Assembly: GCF_014490725.1 (NCBI RefSeq)
Contig: NZ_JACOQL010000004.1
Location: 62,001-126,000, forward strand
Length of the DNA: 64,000 nucleotides
Reading direction: 5' to 3'
Source of the DNA: Paracoccus amoyensis
GTDB lineage: Bacteria > Pseudomonadota > Alphaproteobacteria > Rhodobacterales > Rhodobacteraceae
Positions 17,479 through 25,332 of the stretch are shown here, one piece after another. Position 1 is the stretch's first letter; every line of letters begins with the position of its first letter. Under the pieces are notes generated by a model. That model had not been told where the DNA came from. It saw only the letters and a program-made list of their open reading frames with translations, and did not search any database. The position numbers and the translations under genes were made by a program.

Positions 17479-17543
17479 TGGTTTGGGAAGTTTTTTTGAT
17501 CGGCGGTGAATGAACGTGACCAATCAGACAGGATCAGCCGGAA

Positions 17544-17572
17544 TTGACCACGCCTTTATACTGGCCTAGACA
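17544..17572 (+). promoter_or_regulatory. Possible sigma-70-type promoter of the importer operon
   Basis: TTGACC, 17 bases, TAGACA, about 80 bases before the first permease start. It is a fair match to -35/-10 consensus. This operon lacks a clear ECF-type element, so importer and receptor may be controlled differently. Confidence 0.4.
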
Positions 17573-17650
17573 ATCCCGGCCAGCCGGAAGCCAGCGCCCT
17601 GACAATCCGAACCAACAGGTGCCATCATTCGGTTTTGGCTGACCATTTCC

Positions 17651-18616
17651 ATGATTTCGGGACTGACCATTGGTGCCGCGCTGGCGTCATTGGCGGTGGG
17701 CGCGCGGGATTTGCCTTGGGGTGACGTGCTGGTGGCATTGTTCCGGTTTGATCCGTCGCGGGCGGCTGATGTCATTATCTGGGAAATGCGGGTGACGCGC
17801 ACCATTACCGGACTTGCTGTCGGTGCCGCGCTGGCCGCAGCGGGACTGGTGATGCAGCAGATCAGCCGTAACCCCTTGGCCGATCCGGGGATCCTGGGGA
17901 TCAATGGCGGCGCGGCGCTTGGCGTTGTCCTGTCGATCTGGTTTTTGGGGTGGCGCGATCCTTTGTCTCAGTCGGGTGTCGCCGTGGCAGGGGCGGGGCT
18001 GGCTGCACTGTTCGTCTATCTTCTGGGACGCGGAGGCCGTGCGGCAGACAGCGCCGCGATCCTGCGGCTGACATTGGCGGGGATTGCCGTGTCGGCGCTG
18101 TGTCTGGCGGTCGTGTCGGCCGTTGTGCTGATTGATCAGGGCACGCGCAATCTTTATCGCTTCTGGACCATCGGCTCGCTGGCGGAAGATAGCCAGGGTC
18201 GGCTGTGGTGGCTGTTGCCGCTGATTGCCGCCGGATTGGCGATTGCGGCGCTGATGTCGCGCAAGATGGATGCATTGGCCCTTGGGGCTGACAGTGCCCG
18301 CAGCTTTGGCATCTCTGTTCCGGTCACGGTTGGCGCGGCGCTTTTGTCGGTGGCGCTTTTGGCGGGCGGGGCGGTGGCGTTGGCCGGTCCGATTGGTTTC
18401 GTCGGCCTGATCGTGCCGCATGTGACGCGCAGGCTGGTCGGCCCGTCAATCCTGCCGGGCCTGCTGGTCGCCGTGCCAATGGGCGGGGCCGTTTTGCTGT
18501 TATGCGATGTCGTGGGCCGTATCCTTGCCCGCCCGGCCGAGATTCAGACAGGCATCATCCTTGCCCTGATCGGCGGTCCGGTCTTTCTGGCGCTGATGGC
18601 CAAGGTGGTTCGCTGA
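17651..18616 (+). CDS. Iron-siderophore ABC permease, FecCD family (first subunit)
   Basis: The 321-residue membrane protein of the FecCD/BtuC family has about nine to ten helices, with GAALAAAGLVMQQISRNPLADPGILGINGGA near residues 57-88 (the family signature, cytoplasmic coupling region) and a C-terminal GPIGFVGLIVPH. The start at 17651 has no good ribosome site, and eleven sense codons upstream (reading RFWLTIS before the Met) look like part of a FecC N-terminus. Either a non-standard start is used, or one base is missing near the GTG at 17620. The stop overlaps the next gene (TGATG). It works with 18616-19584, the ATPase at 19581 and the binding protein at 20348. Confidence 0.9.
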   Translation: MISGLTIGAALASLAVGARDLPWGDVLVALFRFDPSRAADVIIWEMRVTRTITGLAVGAALAAAGLVMQQISRNPLADPGILGINGGAALGVVLSIWFLGWRDPLSQSGVAVAGAGLAALFVYLLGRGGRAADSAAILRLTLAGIAVSALCLAVVSAVVLIDQGTRNLYRFWTIGSLAEDSQGRLWWLLPLIAAGLAIAALMSRKMDALALGADSARSFGISVPVTVGAALLSVALLAGGAVALAGPIGFVGLIVPHVTRRLVGPSILPGLLVAVPMGGAVLLLCDVVGRILARPAEIQTGIILALIGGPVFLALMAKVVR

Positions 18617-19584
18617 TGGGGCGCCTGTTGATCGTGGCAGCCGTTGCGGCGGTTTTCCTGCTGGATCTTGCTGTGGGGCGTATCTGGCTGTCGTTGGACG
18701 ATATGTGGCAGGTCGCGCGGCACGGGCCGGGGGCCGAGCATTGGATTCTGGTCTATGAGCTGCGTTTGCCCCGGATCGCGACGGCGGTCGGGGCCGGTGC
18801 GGCCTTTGGTCTGGCGGGGGGGATTTGCCAGTCGCTGTTTCGCAACCCTTTGGCCGCGCCCGAGATGCTGGGCGTCACGGCGGGTGCGTCGTTGGGCGCG
18901 GTCGGGTTGGTTCTGGCCGGTTTTCAGGGCGCGGTGGTTGGGTTGGGCGCGGGGTGCGGTGCCATTCTGGCCGTCGTCCTGCTGCTGATCCTGGCGGGAG
19001 GTGCCCCGGCGGTGACGCGGCTGATCCTGACCGGGGTGGGCATTTCCCTGACGGCAAGTGCGCTGACCGGGTTGTTGTTAAGCCGGGCTGATGATGCGCT
19101 GGCGGGTGATGCGATGCTGTGGTTGACGGGGTCGCTGAACGGGCGACACTGGCCGCAAGCCCGACTGATCTGGGGGGCGTTGCTCCCGCTGCTGCTATTA
19201 AGTGTCGCAGGTGCCCGCTGGCTGGACCGGTTGGAGTTGGGCGACGATCTGGCACAAAGTCTGGGCGTGCCGGTGCGGATGGCGCGCATGGTGCTGATCC
19301 TGCTGGCGGCGGCCCTGATTGCGGCGGCGGTATCCGTCACTGGTCCGGTGGGCTTTGTCGGCCTGATGGCGGGGCCGATTGCCCGCAGCCTGTCGCGGCA
19401 CAGTGGCCCGGACCTGATCGGCGCGGCGTTGGTCGGGGCGCTGATCATGGTGCTGGCCGATCTGATGGTCACGCTGACCGCGTTCCGGGTTTTGCTGCCG
19501 GTGGGCATATTCACCGGGCTTCTGGGGGCGCCGTGGCTGATCTGGCTGCTATGGCGCGACACGTCCGAGCGGAGGGTGATGTGA
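18616..19584 (+). CDS. Iron-siderophore ABC permease, FecCD family (second subunit)
   Basis: The 322-residue inner-membrane protein has the same FecCD fold as its upstream neighbour: a signature ICQSLFRNPLAAPEMLGVTAGA near residues 70-92, and GPVGFVGLMAGPIAR in the C-terminal third. The ATG at 18616 overlaps the upstream stop and begins a typical N-terminal helix; earlier in-frame starts would run back into the upstream gene. The two permeases are similar but not identical, as in FecC/FecD and FepD/FepG, and form the heterodimeric channel. Confidence 0.92.
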   Translation: MGRLLIVAAVAAVFLLDLAVGRIWLSLDDMWQVARHGPGAEHWILVYELRLPRIATAVGAGAAFGLAGGICQSLFRNPLAAPEMLGVTAGASLGAVGLVLAGFQGAVVGLGAGCGAILAVVLLLILAGGAPAVTRLILTGVGISLTASALTGLLLSRADDALAGDAMLWLTGSLNGRHWPQARLIWGALLPLLLLSVAGARWLDRLELGDDLAQSLGVPVRMARMVLILLAAALIAAAVSVTGPVGFVGLMAGPIARSLSRHSGPDLIGAALVGALIMVLADLMVTLTAFRVLLPVGIFTGLLGAPWLIWLLWRDTSERRVM

Positions 19585-20351
19585 GCCTGAACATCGACAG
19601 TATTTCCATCGCCTATGGCACCCACCTTGTGATCAAGGGGTTAAGCCTGACCATTCCCAAAGGCGCGGTGACAGCGATCATCGGCCCGAACGGCTGCGGC
19701 AAATCCACGCTGTTGCGGGGAATTGCAGGCCTGCTGCCCTTGCAGCGCGGTCGGATCGTGTTGGATGAAAACCCGGTGGCTCAGATGCGGCCAAGCGCCC
19801 TGGCGCGCCGTCTGGCCTTGCTGCCCCAAGCGCCTCTGGCCCCGGAAGGCATCCGGGTTCAGGAATTGGTCACACGCGGCAGAACGCCCTGGCTGCGCCC
19901 GTTCAGACCGCCAGCCGCAGCAGACCGGGATGCGGTGGAACGTGCCATGCACGCGGCGGGGGTCGCCGAGATGCGCCACCGCCGGGTCAGCGACCTGTCC
20001 GGCGGCCAGCGGCAGCGGGTCTGGATCGCCATGGCTTTTGCACAGGAAACCGAATGGCTGCTGCTGGATGAACCAACGACATGGCTGGACCTGCCGCATC
20101 AGCTGGAGGTGTTGCATCTGATCCGGCGTCAAAGCAGCGAGGCCTCGCGCAGTATGGTAATGACCTTGCACGATATTTCGCTGGCCGCGCGGTTTGCGGA
20201 TCATGTGATCGCGTTGCGTGATGGCGATCTGGTCGCACAAGGACCGGCGCATCAGGTGATCACGCCAGAGGTTCTGAAGCGCAGTTTTGGCCTGAAGGCC
20301 CAGGTCATCCCCGATCCGCTGCATGGCACACCGCTGGTTTTGCCGCGATGA
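19581..20351 (+). CDS. Iron-siderophore ABC transporter ATP-binding protein (FecE/FepC type)
   Basis: The 256-residue ATPase has Walker A GPNGCGKST (about residues 35-43), signature LSGGQRQR (about 138-145) and Walker B LLLDEPT (about 160). The GTG start at 19581 follows GGAGGG and overlaps the stop of the permease (GTGA); no in-frame ATG exists at the right place. It ends four bases into the binding-protein gene (ATGA), so permeases, ATPase and binding protein are translationally coupled. Confidence 0.93.
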   Translation: MSLNIDSISIAYGTHLVIKGLSLTIPKGAVTAIIGPNGCGKSTLLRGIAGLLPLQRGRIVLDENPVAQMRPSALARRLALLPQAPLAPEGIRVQELVTRGRTPWLRPFRPPAAADRDAVERAMHAAGVAEMRHRRVSDLSGGQRQRVWIAMAFAQETEWLLLDEPTTWLDLPHQLEVLHLIRRQSSEASRSMVMTLHDISLAARFADHVIALRDGDLVAQGPAHQVITPEVLKRSFGLKAQVIPDPLHGTPLVLPR

Positions 20352-21304
20352 GATATCTTGCCCGATTGCTGCTTGTCCTTGTCGCCCTGACCCTGCTGCC
20401 GCGATCCGTCACGGCGCAGGATTTTCCGCGCACCGTCGAACATGCCTTGGGTGAAACGGTCATCCCCAAACGGCCGGAACGTATCGTCACCGTCGGTTAT
20501 CACGATCAGGATTTCGTCTATGCGCTTGGCATCGCGCCGGTCGGCGTGCATGAGTGGTTCGGGGGCAAGCCCTATGCCACATGGGTCTGGGCCGAGCCTG
20601 CACGTCAGGCGCTGAACGCGACGCCCCGGGTCCAGCAGGGGTTCGAGGTTGATATCGAATGGGTCTATGCCCAGAAGCCGGACCTGATCGTCTCGACCTT
20701 TTATAACCTTGATCCCTCGACTTATTATCTGCTGTCGCGAATTGCACCGGTGGTGGCCCAGCCCAAGGGCTATCCCGCATGGGGCGCCCCCTGGCAGGAA
20801 GAACTCAGACTCATCGGTCAGGCCACGGGAACCGAGGCGCGGGCAGAAACCATCATCACCGATCTGCAAGCACGCATCGCGGGCTTGGCGGCGGCCAATC
20901 CGCAGTTTCGCGACAAAACAGCAACCATCGGCTTTTTCGCGGCGGATCATTTCGTCGGTTATGGCAGCACCGAGGGTGCCAATCGTCTGCTGTCACAGCT
21001 TGGCTTTCAGGCACCGCCGATCTTCGATGATCTGGTTCAGGCCAACGGACAGTTCTCGGTCAGCCCGGAACGTGTTGACCTGTTCGATATGGATGCGGTC
21101 GTCTGGCTGGTTGATCCGGTGACGGCCGAACGCATTCAGGGCATGCCGGTCTATCAGAACACCGATCTGTCGCGTGAGGGGCGTTCGGTCTGGCTGGACG
21201 ACGATCTGAACGGCGCCCTCAGTTTCATGTCGCCGCTGTCCATCGGCTATGCGCTTGACCGACTTGCGCCACTGCTGCGAACCGCCGTTGATCCGTCGCG
21301 CTAG
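20348..21304 (+). CDS. Periplasmic ferri-siderophore binding protein (FepB/FecB-like)
   Basis: The 318-residue protein has a Sec signal peptide (MRYLARLLLVLVALTLLPRSVTA, cut before QDFP). There is no lipobox Cys, so it is a soluble periplasmic protein. The mature part is a type III binding fold (Peripla_BP_2): RPERIVTVGYHDQDFVYALG at the start of the first lobe, KPDLIVSTFYN, and the long connecting helix around RAETIITDLQARIAGL. It delivers the ferri-siderophore to the FecCD permeases. Placement at the end of the importer operon is normal for the group. Confidence 0.9.
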   Translation: MRYLARLLLVLVALTLLPRSVTAQDFPRTVEHALGETVIPKRPERIVTVGYHDQDFVYALGIAPVGVHEWFGGKPYATWVWAEPARQALNATPRVQQGFEVDIEWVYAQKPDLIVSTFYNLDPSTYYLLSRIAPVVAQPKGYPAWGAPWQEELRLIGQATGTEARAETIITDLQARIAGLAAANPQFRDKTATIGFFAADHFVGYGSTEGANRLLSQLGFQAPPIFDDLVQANGQFSVSPERVDLFDMDAVVWLVDPVTAERIQGMPVYQNTDLSREGRSVWLDDDLNGALSFMSPLSIGYALDRLAPLLRTAVDPSR

Positions 21305-21340
21305 GCATTTATCGCCCAGCGGCTGGTTATTGCCGAAGAT

Positions 21341-21361
21341 GACAGCGATGTCGTCGCTGTC
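21341..21361 (+). other. Stem-loop after the siderophore importer operon
   Basis: GACAGCGA and TCGCTGTC form an 8-bp stem with a 5-base loop, 36 bases after the stop. No T-run follows, so it is at best a weak or factor-dependent terminator. Its right arm belongs to the 19-base direct repeat found again at 21608-21626. Confidence 0.45.
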
Positions 21362-21473
21362 GGCAAATCTTGCATGCACAAAATGCAATCTTCTGATTTC
21401 CCGAAGGCAAGCATCCGGGGTCAACCGGACAGCGTGAAGGCCGCATATGCGATCAGAAGCGACGGAGAAGACC

Positions 21474-21652
21474 ATGTCTGCATCCTATCGTCACAGCCTT
21501 GGAGACCGCACCTATAGTTTCGCCTTTGGCCGAGGCGCGTGATGCCGCCCTGTCCCTGCGGCGCGGGACAGTGGGCGACAATGTGATGTATTTTGAAACC
21601 GGGCAGGGTCGTCGCTGTCGGCAAATGCGCATCACGGGTTGGATCAGCAAAC
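21474..21652 (+). pseudogene. eutB relic: two joined fragments of ethanolamine ammonia-lyase large subunit
   Basis: The ATG at 21474 begins MSASYRHSLGDRTYSFA, the EutB N-terminus. At about 21525 the sequence jumps, in another frame, to an internal EutB block LAEARDAALSLRRGTVGD then NVMYFETGQG. After a further one-base loss near 21608 it reads SSLSANAHHGLDQQTC, and then runs straight into eutC. A normal EutB has about 460 residues; only about 17 N-terminal and about 43 internal residues remain. At least two internal deletions and one frameshift have happened, so this cannot make a lyase subunit. Calls rest on remembered EutB sequence features. Confidence 0.8.
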
Positions 21653-22414
21653 CTGCGCCGGTTCACCGACGCCCGGATCGGATTGGGTCGTGTGGGGATC
21701 AGCCTGCCGACCCGCGAATTGCTGAACTTTCAGATCGCCCATGCGCAGGCGCGTGATGCCGTGCATCTGCCGTTGGAGACTGGAAAGCTGACCGAGGAAC
21801 TGGCGGCATTTCAGGAATTGGGTCACGCAATCATCCTGCATTCCAGGGCTGCGGATCGGACAGCCTATCTGCGCTATCCCCCGCAGGGCGAGGTGCTGGA
21901 CGAGGCGTCGGTCCAGCGGCTGGAAACAGCGGCGCAGGAATCACCGGACATCGCGTTGGTCATCGCGGACGGTTTGTCCTCTTTCGCCTTGCAAAACAAT
22001 ATCGTGGCCTTTTTGCAGAAATTTCTGCCCGTGCTGAAAGGCGTGACCGTCTCACCGCCGATCATCGTGGAACAGGCACGCGTGGCGATTGGCGACCATG
22101 TCGGGCAATTGCTGAGGGCCCGCGCCACGCTGGTCATGATCGGGGAAAGACCGGGATTGTCTTCGCCGGATTCCTTGGGGCATTATTTCACATGGGCGCC
22201 GGAAACGGGCCTGATCAATGCCCGACGCAACTGTATTTCAAACGTGCGGCAGGCTGGTTTGGACTATGGCCGTGCGGCGCGGCGCGCGGCTTATCTGTAT
22301 TTTAAGGCCGCCAAGATCGGCAGATACGGCGTCGCACTGAAGGATCGCTCGGCCGATGATGCGGTCCTGGGCGCGGCGACCGGCAGCCGCAGTTTTCTTG
22401 CCACCCCCCCGTGA
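21653..22414 (+). pseudogene. eutC: eutC: ethanolamine ammonia-lyase small subunit, start lost, partner gene destroyed
   Basis: From LRRFTDARIGLGRVGISLPT onward the reading frame is a good EutC: ARDAVH, the cobalamin-side region with FLPVLKGVTVSPP, and a LVMIGERPGLSSPDSLG block. About 253 residues run to the stop at 22414. The native start and first few residues are missing; translation could only begin at ATG 21593, inside the eutB relic in a different frame, adding about 20 unrelated residues. EutC has no activity without EutB, which is reduced to scraps directly upstream. The frame itself is unbroken, so the damage is recent or the assembly is wrong. It may still be annotated elsewhere as a normal gene. 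Confidence 0.75.
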
Positions 22415-22429
22415 GCGAAGGATAACCTG

Positions 22430-22602
22430 ATGAGCGAATCCCATATCGATCACGGTTATCTGGAAAAACGACAGCTTCGCCGGGGATCGGCGGGGTGGAT
22501 TCTGCTGGCGGGACTTGGCGTATCCTACGTCATCTCGGGTGATTTTGCCGGATGGATTTTGGTATCGGGCAGGCCGGCTGGGGCGGGTTCGTCATTGCGG
22601 CC
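22430..22602 (+). pseudogene. Ethanolamine permease relic (first ~58 residues, frameshifted)
   Basis: Begins at ATG 22430 with GYLEKRQLRRGSAGWILLAG and VSYVISGDFAGW, the N-terminus of the eat/APC-type ethanolamine permease. One A is missing near 22556 (GGATGGATTTT instead of GGATGGAATTTT). In the shifted frame it continues FGIGQAGWGGFVIAA and ends at about 22602, where unrelated sequence on the other strand begins. A complete permease has about 450-480 residues. It lies 15 bases after eutC, so these were once one ethanolamine operon. Confidence 0.75.
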
Positions 22603-22937
22603 AGCCAAAGCATTCGGCCATGGTTTCCAGCGGTGCCATGCCAGGTTCAAGTCTTGCAAATCAGCAGGTGGGAAGCTGGTCTTCTGTGGTCCAAACCCAG
22701 CAAGACAGATTGCCAGATTTTCCATGTTGATGGTGTCGAGGGAAACAAAAGGTCGCGCGCCCGTCCGAACCATCTCGACGGCGGCATCGTATCGCCCGAC
22801 CCATGCATCCGCAAATTCTTCCGGGCAGATTGAATGGACTTGATGACGCTGAAGGAAAGATTTCACCTCTGACGCGATACTGCCGCGCCAGTCGACAACG
22901 GTGCCCAGGACGTCGAAAAAAGAACGTCTACTTTCAT
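22603..22937 (-). pseudogene. Haloacid dehalogenase type II relic (N-terminal part, truncated)
   Basis: On the minus strand the sequence reads FFDVLGTVVDWRGSI, with the nucleophile Asp of HAD type II enzymes, then EEFADAWVGRYDAAVE, and DLQDLNLAWHRWKPWPNALAG, all as in L-2-haloacid dehalogenases. From ATG 22937 (MKVDVLF) the frame is lost unless the run of six A at 22916-22921 is seven. The match stops at about 22603, where the antisense of the permease relic begins. About 110 of the usual 220-230 residues remain, so the enzyme cannot work. Confidence 0.75.
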
Positions 22938-23034
22938 TTATTTTGCGCCTTTGTGCCGCTGGTCTGAAGGTCCGTCGCAAGGTTTGGCATAATGCAGCCA
23001 TGATTGATGTTTGTAGGCGCAATAGGGAAAGCCC

Positions 23035-23064
23035 AAAAAAAGGGCGGCCCTGATGCCGCCCTTT
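23035..23064 (-). terminator. Rho-independent terminator of the glp operon
   Basis: On the minus strand a 10-bp stem (AAAGGGCGGC / GCCGCCCTTT) with a 6-base loop is followed by a run of seven T. It lies 23 bases after the glpV stop and is the clearest intrinsic terminator in the window. Confidence 0.9.
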
Positions 23065-23086
23065 CCTGATCTCTATTTCCGGCAGA

Positions 23087-24802
23087 TTACTGCTGCCAGC
23101 TTTTCACCAGCTCATCATAGCTGATGGTTTCCGGCTGCGGCTTTTCGTTCTCCAGCTTCAACTGCGGCGCGATGCTGCCGTGTTCCTTGGCGAAGTTATT
23201 CCACCATTCCAGATCATGTTCTTCGGCCATTTTCGGGCCGATATCACCCTGAACGCCCGCGCGTTCCAGACGCTCCATCACCTTTTCCTGTTCGGCACAC
23301 AGGCTGTCCATCGCCTCTTGCGCGGTCTTGGCGCCCGAAGCGGCATCGCCGATGGCTTGCCACCACAGCTGCGCCAGCTTCGGATAGTCCGGGACGTTGG
23401 TGCCGGTCGGCGACCAGTTCAGGCGGGCGGGGCTGCGGTAGAACTCGATCAGGCCGCCCAGTTTCGGGGCGCGTTCGGTGAAGCTTTCATCCTGAATGGT
23501 CGATTCACGGATGAAGGTCAGGCCGACATGCGATTTCTTCACATCGACGGTCTTCGAGGTCACGAATTGCGCGTAAAGCCATGCGGCCTTGGCGCGATCG
23601 TCGGGCGTCGATTTCAGCAACGTCCAGGAACCGGCATCCTGATAGCCCAGCTTCATCCCGTCCTGCCAATAGGCGCCGTGCGGCGAGGGGGCCATGCGCC
23701 ATTTGGGCGTGCCGTCGTCGTTCACGACGGGGGTGCCCTCTTTGACCATATCGGCGGTGAAGGCTGTATACCAGAACATCTGCTGGGCCACTTCGCCCTG
23801 CGCCGGAACCGGGCCGCTTTCGCTGAAGGTCATGCCCTGCGCGGCGGGTGGCGCATAAGCGGTGATCCAGTCCAGATATTTCTGAATCGCATAGACCGAG
23901 GCCGGGCCGTTGGTGTCGCCGCCACGGGCCACACAGGAACCAACCGGACGGCTGTTTTCATCGACGCGGATGCCCCATTCATCGACCGGCAGGCCGTTCG
24001 GGATGCCCTTGTCACCGTTCCCGGCCATTGACAGCCACGCATCGGTGAAGCGCCAGCCAAGCGAGGGGTCTTTCTTGCCGTAATCCATATGGCCATAAAC
24101 TTCCTTACCGTCGATTTCACGGCCGGTAAAGAATTTGGCGATATCTTCATATGCGGACCAGTTGACCGGAACGCCCAGATCATAGCCGTATTCTTCTTTG
24201 AACGCGGCCTGAATTTCCGGGTCGTTGAACCAGTCGTAGCGGAACCAGTACACGTTCGCGAACTGCTGGTCGGGCAGCTGATACAGATTGCCATCCGGCG
24301 CGGTGGTGAAGGATTTGCCGATGAAGTCGTCGATGTCGAGGTTGGGGTTGGTGACATCCTTGCCCGCATTCGCCATCCAGTCGGTCAGGTTGCGCGCCTG
24401 CTGATAGCGCCAATGGGTGCCGATCAGGTCAGAGTCGTTGACATAGGCGTCATAGACGTTTTCGCCCGACTGCATCTGCGTTTGCAGCTTTTCAACCACA
24501 TCGCCTTCACCGATCAGGTCATGGGTCACCTTGATGCCGGTGATCGCGGTAAAGGCCGGGGCCAGCACTTTGGATTCATACTCATGCGTGGTGATGGTTT
24601 CGGACACCACGTTGATTTCCATGCCCGACATCGGTGCAGCGGCGTCGATGAACCACTGCATCTCTGCCTCTTGCGCGGCGCGGTCCAGCGAGGACAGTTC
24701 GCCGATTTCCTCATCCAGGAATTTCTTTGCCGCGTCCATATCGGCCTGCGCGGCGGTCGCCATCAGCGCAAGCGCCATGGCGGTCGTCAGGTGAAGTTTC
24801 AT
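23087..24802 (-). CDS. glpV: Glycerol ABC transporter substrate-binding protein GlpV
   Basis: The 571-residue periplasmic protein has signal peptide MKLHLTTAMALALMATAAQA. The ATG at 24802 follows GGGAGGTAGAC; an earlier in-frame Met eight codons up would spoil the signal. It is much longer than most sugar-binding proteins (about 400-430), as is typical of GlpV. Features include an N-terminal helix-rich extension (DMDAAKKFLDEEIGEL), the TGIKVTHDLIGEGDVVEKLQ segment, and many Trp/Tyr in YWFRYDWFND. The gene closes the operon glpS-glpT-glpP-glpQ-DUF2160-glpV, the order known for the Rhizobium glycerol importer. It is followed by a strong terminator. Confidence 0.88.
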   Translation of the reverse strand: MKLHLTTAMALALMATAAQADMDAAKKFLDEEIGELSSLDRAAQEAEMQWFIDAAAPMSGMEINVVSETITTHEYESKVLAPAFTAITGIKVTHDLIGEGDVVEKLQTQMQSGENVYDAYVNDSDLIGTHWRYQQARNLTDWMANAGKDVTNPNLDIDDFIGKSFTTAPDGNLYQLPDQQFANVYWFRYDWFNDPEIQAAFKEEYGYDLGVPVNWSAYEDIAKFFTGREIDGKEVYGHMDYGKKDPSLGWRFTDAWLSMAGNGDKGIPNGLPVDEWGIRVDENSRPVGSCVARGGDTNGPASVYAIQKYLDWITAYAPPAAQGMTFSESGPVPAQGEVAQQMFWYTAFTADMVKEGTPVVNDDGTPKWRMAPSPHGAYWQDGMKLGYQDAGSWTLLKSTPDDRAKAAWLYAQFVTSKTVDVKKSHVGLTFIRESTIQDESFTERAPKLGGLIEFYRSPARLNWSPTGTNVPDYPKLAQLWWQAIGDAASGAKTAQEAMDSLCAEQEKVMERLERAGVQGDIGPKMAEEHDLEWWNNFAKEHGSIAPQLKLENEKPQPETISYDELVKSWQQ

Positions 24803-24839
24803 GTCTACCTCCCAAAATACTGGCATTTGCCAGCGGTTA

Positions 24840-25238
24840 TTACACCCAACGGAACACCGCTGCGGCGTAGATCAGCGCGACGGCCAGCCCGCCCCAGACC
24901 GGCATCCCCATCACGCCCAACCAGATCAGGCAGATAAAGGCCGAGCCGAGCAAGCTGATGAACAGCCGGTCGCCGCGCGTCGTCATGATGCCCAGAACGC
25001 CCTTGCGCGGCGTTTCGGGAAAGCGGATGGCGAGCCACGTGAACAGGATCAACAGGCCCGCGATGATGGTGAAGAACAGCGCGGTCGGAAAGGTCCACGC
25101 CATCCAGCCGCCGGGATTGATGCCGCCGAACCAGTCCCGTGCGTCATCGCGCATGGGGACAAGCGTGATCAGCCAGCAGAGGAAGCCGAGCCAGATCAGG
25201 CCCGCGATGGCAAAGCCGGTATTGACGGATCTGGTCAT
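24840..25238 (-). CDS. DUF2160 small membrane protein of the glycerol transporter operon (GlpU-like)
   Basis: 132 residues with three to four hydrophobic segments (AIAGLIWLGFLCWLITLV, WTFPTALFFTIIAGLLILF, a central basic loop with ETPRKGVLGIMTTRGDR, then LFISLLGSAFICLIWLGV and WGGLAVALIYAAAVF). The Met at 25238 was chosen because GAGG lies before it and upstream sequence is a repeat. It is found between glpQ and glpV in glycerol importer operons; its role in transport is not established. It could be an extra membrane subunit or an assembly factor. Confidence 0.85.
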   Translation of the reverse strand: MTRSVNTGFAIAGLIWLGFLCWLITLVPMRDDARDWFGGINPGGWMAWTFPTALFFTIIAGLLILFTWLAIRFPETPRKGVLGIMTTRGDRLFISLLGSAFICLIWLGVMGMPVWGGLAVALIYAAAVFRWV

Positions 25239-25264
25239 TGGTGGCCTCGTCTTTCGGTCATGAA

Positions 25265-25318
25265 ACTCCCGGGGGCGCTGCCCCCGGACCCCCGGGATAT
25301 TTGCGCCAAGATGAAAGA
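25265..25318. repeat. REP-like GC-rich inverted repeat between glpQ and the DUF2160 gene
   Basis: CCCGGGGGC-GCT-GCCCCCGG followed by CCCCCGGG and ATATTTGCGCCAAGATGAA. It can fold into a strong hairpin and shares GGGATATTTG and the AAGATGAA tail with 240-272. Its place inside an operon suggests it could lower or split expression between the permease genes and the downstream part. Confidence 0.5.
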
Positions 25319-25332
25319 GCGCAGGTTGATCA

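Larger units (their letters stand above)
17322..17650. other. Divergent promoter region, receptor / Fec-type importer (329 bases)
   Basis: No gene is seen. On the minus strand it holds the GTGAAT-N16-CGTC promoter of the receptor. On the plus strand it holds a sigma-70-like promoter for the importer at 17544-17572 and a GGTGAAT (17505-17511) that is not followed by CGTC at 16 bases. The T-rich tract near 17490 separates the two halves. Confidence 0.6.

Noticed and set aside
17505-17531. A fourth ECF-type promoter before the importer operon
   Set aside because: GGTGAAT is present but 16 bases on the sequence is ACAGGA, not CGTC. A sigma-70-like promoter fits better.
22938-23034. Possible upstream extension of the dehalogenase relic (Met at 23022)
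   Set aside because: The added residues have no similarity to the family; the MKVDV start at 22937 with a corrected A-run fits better.
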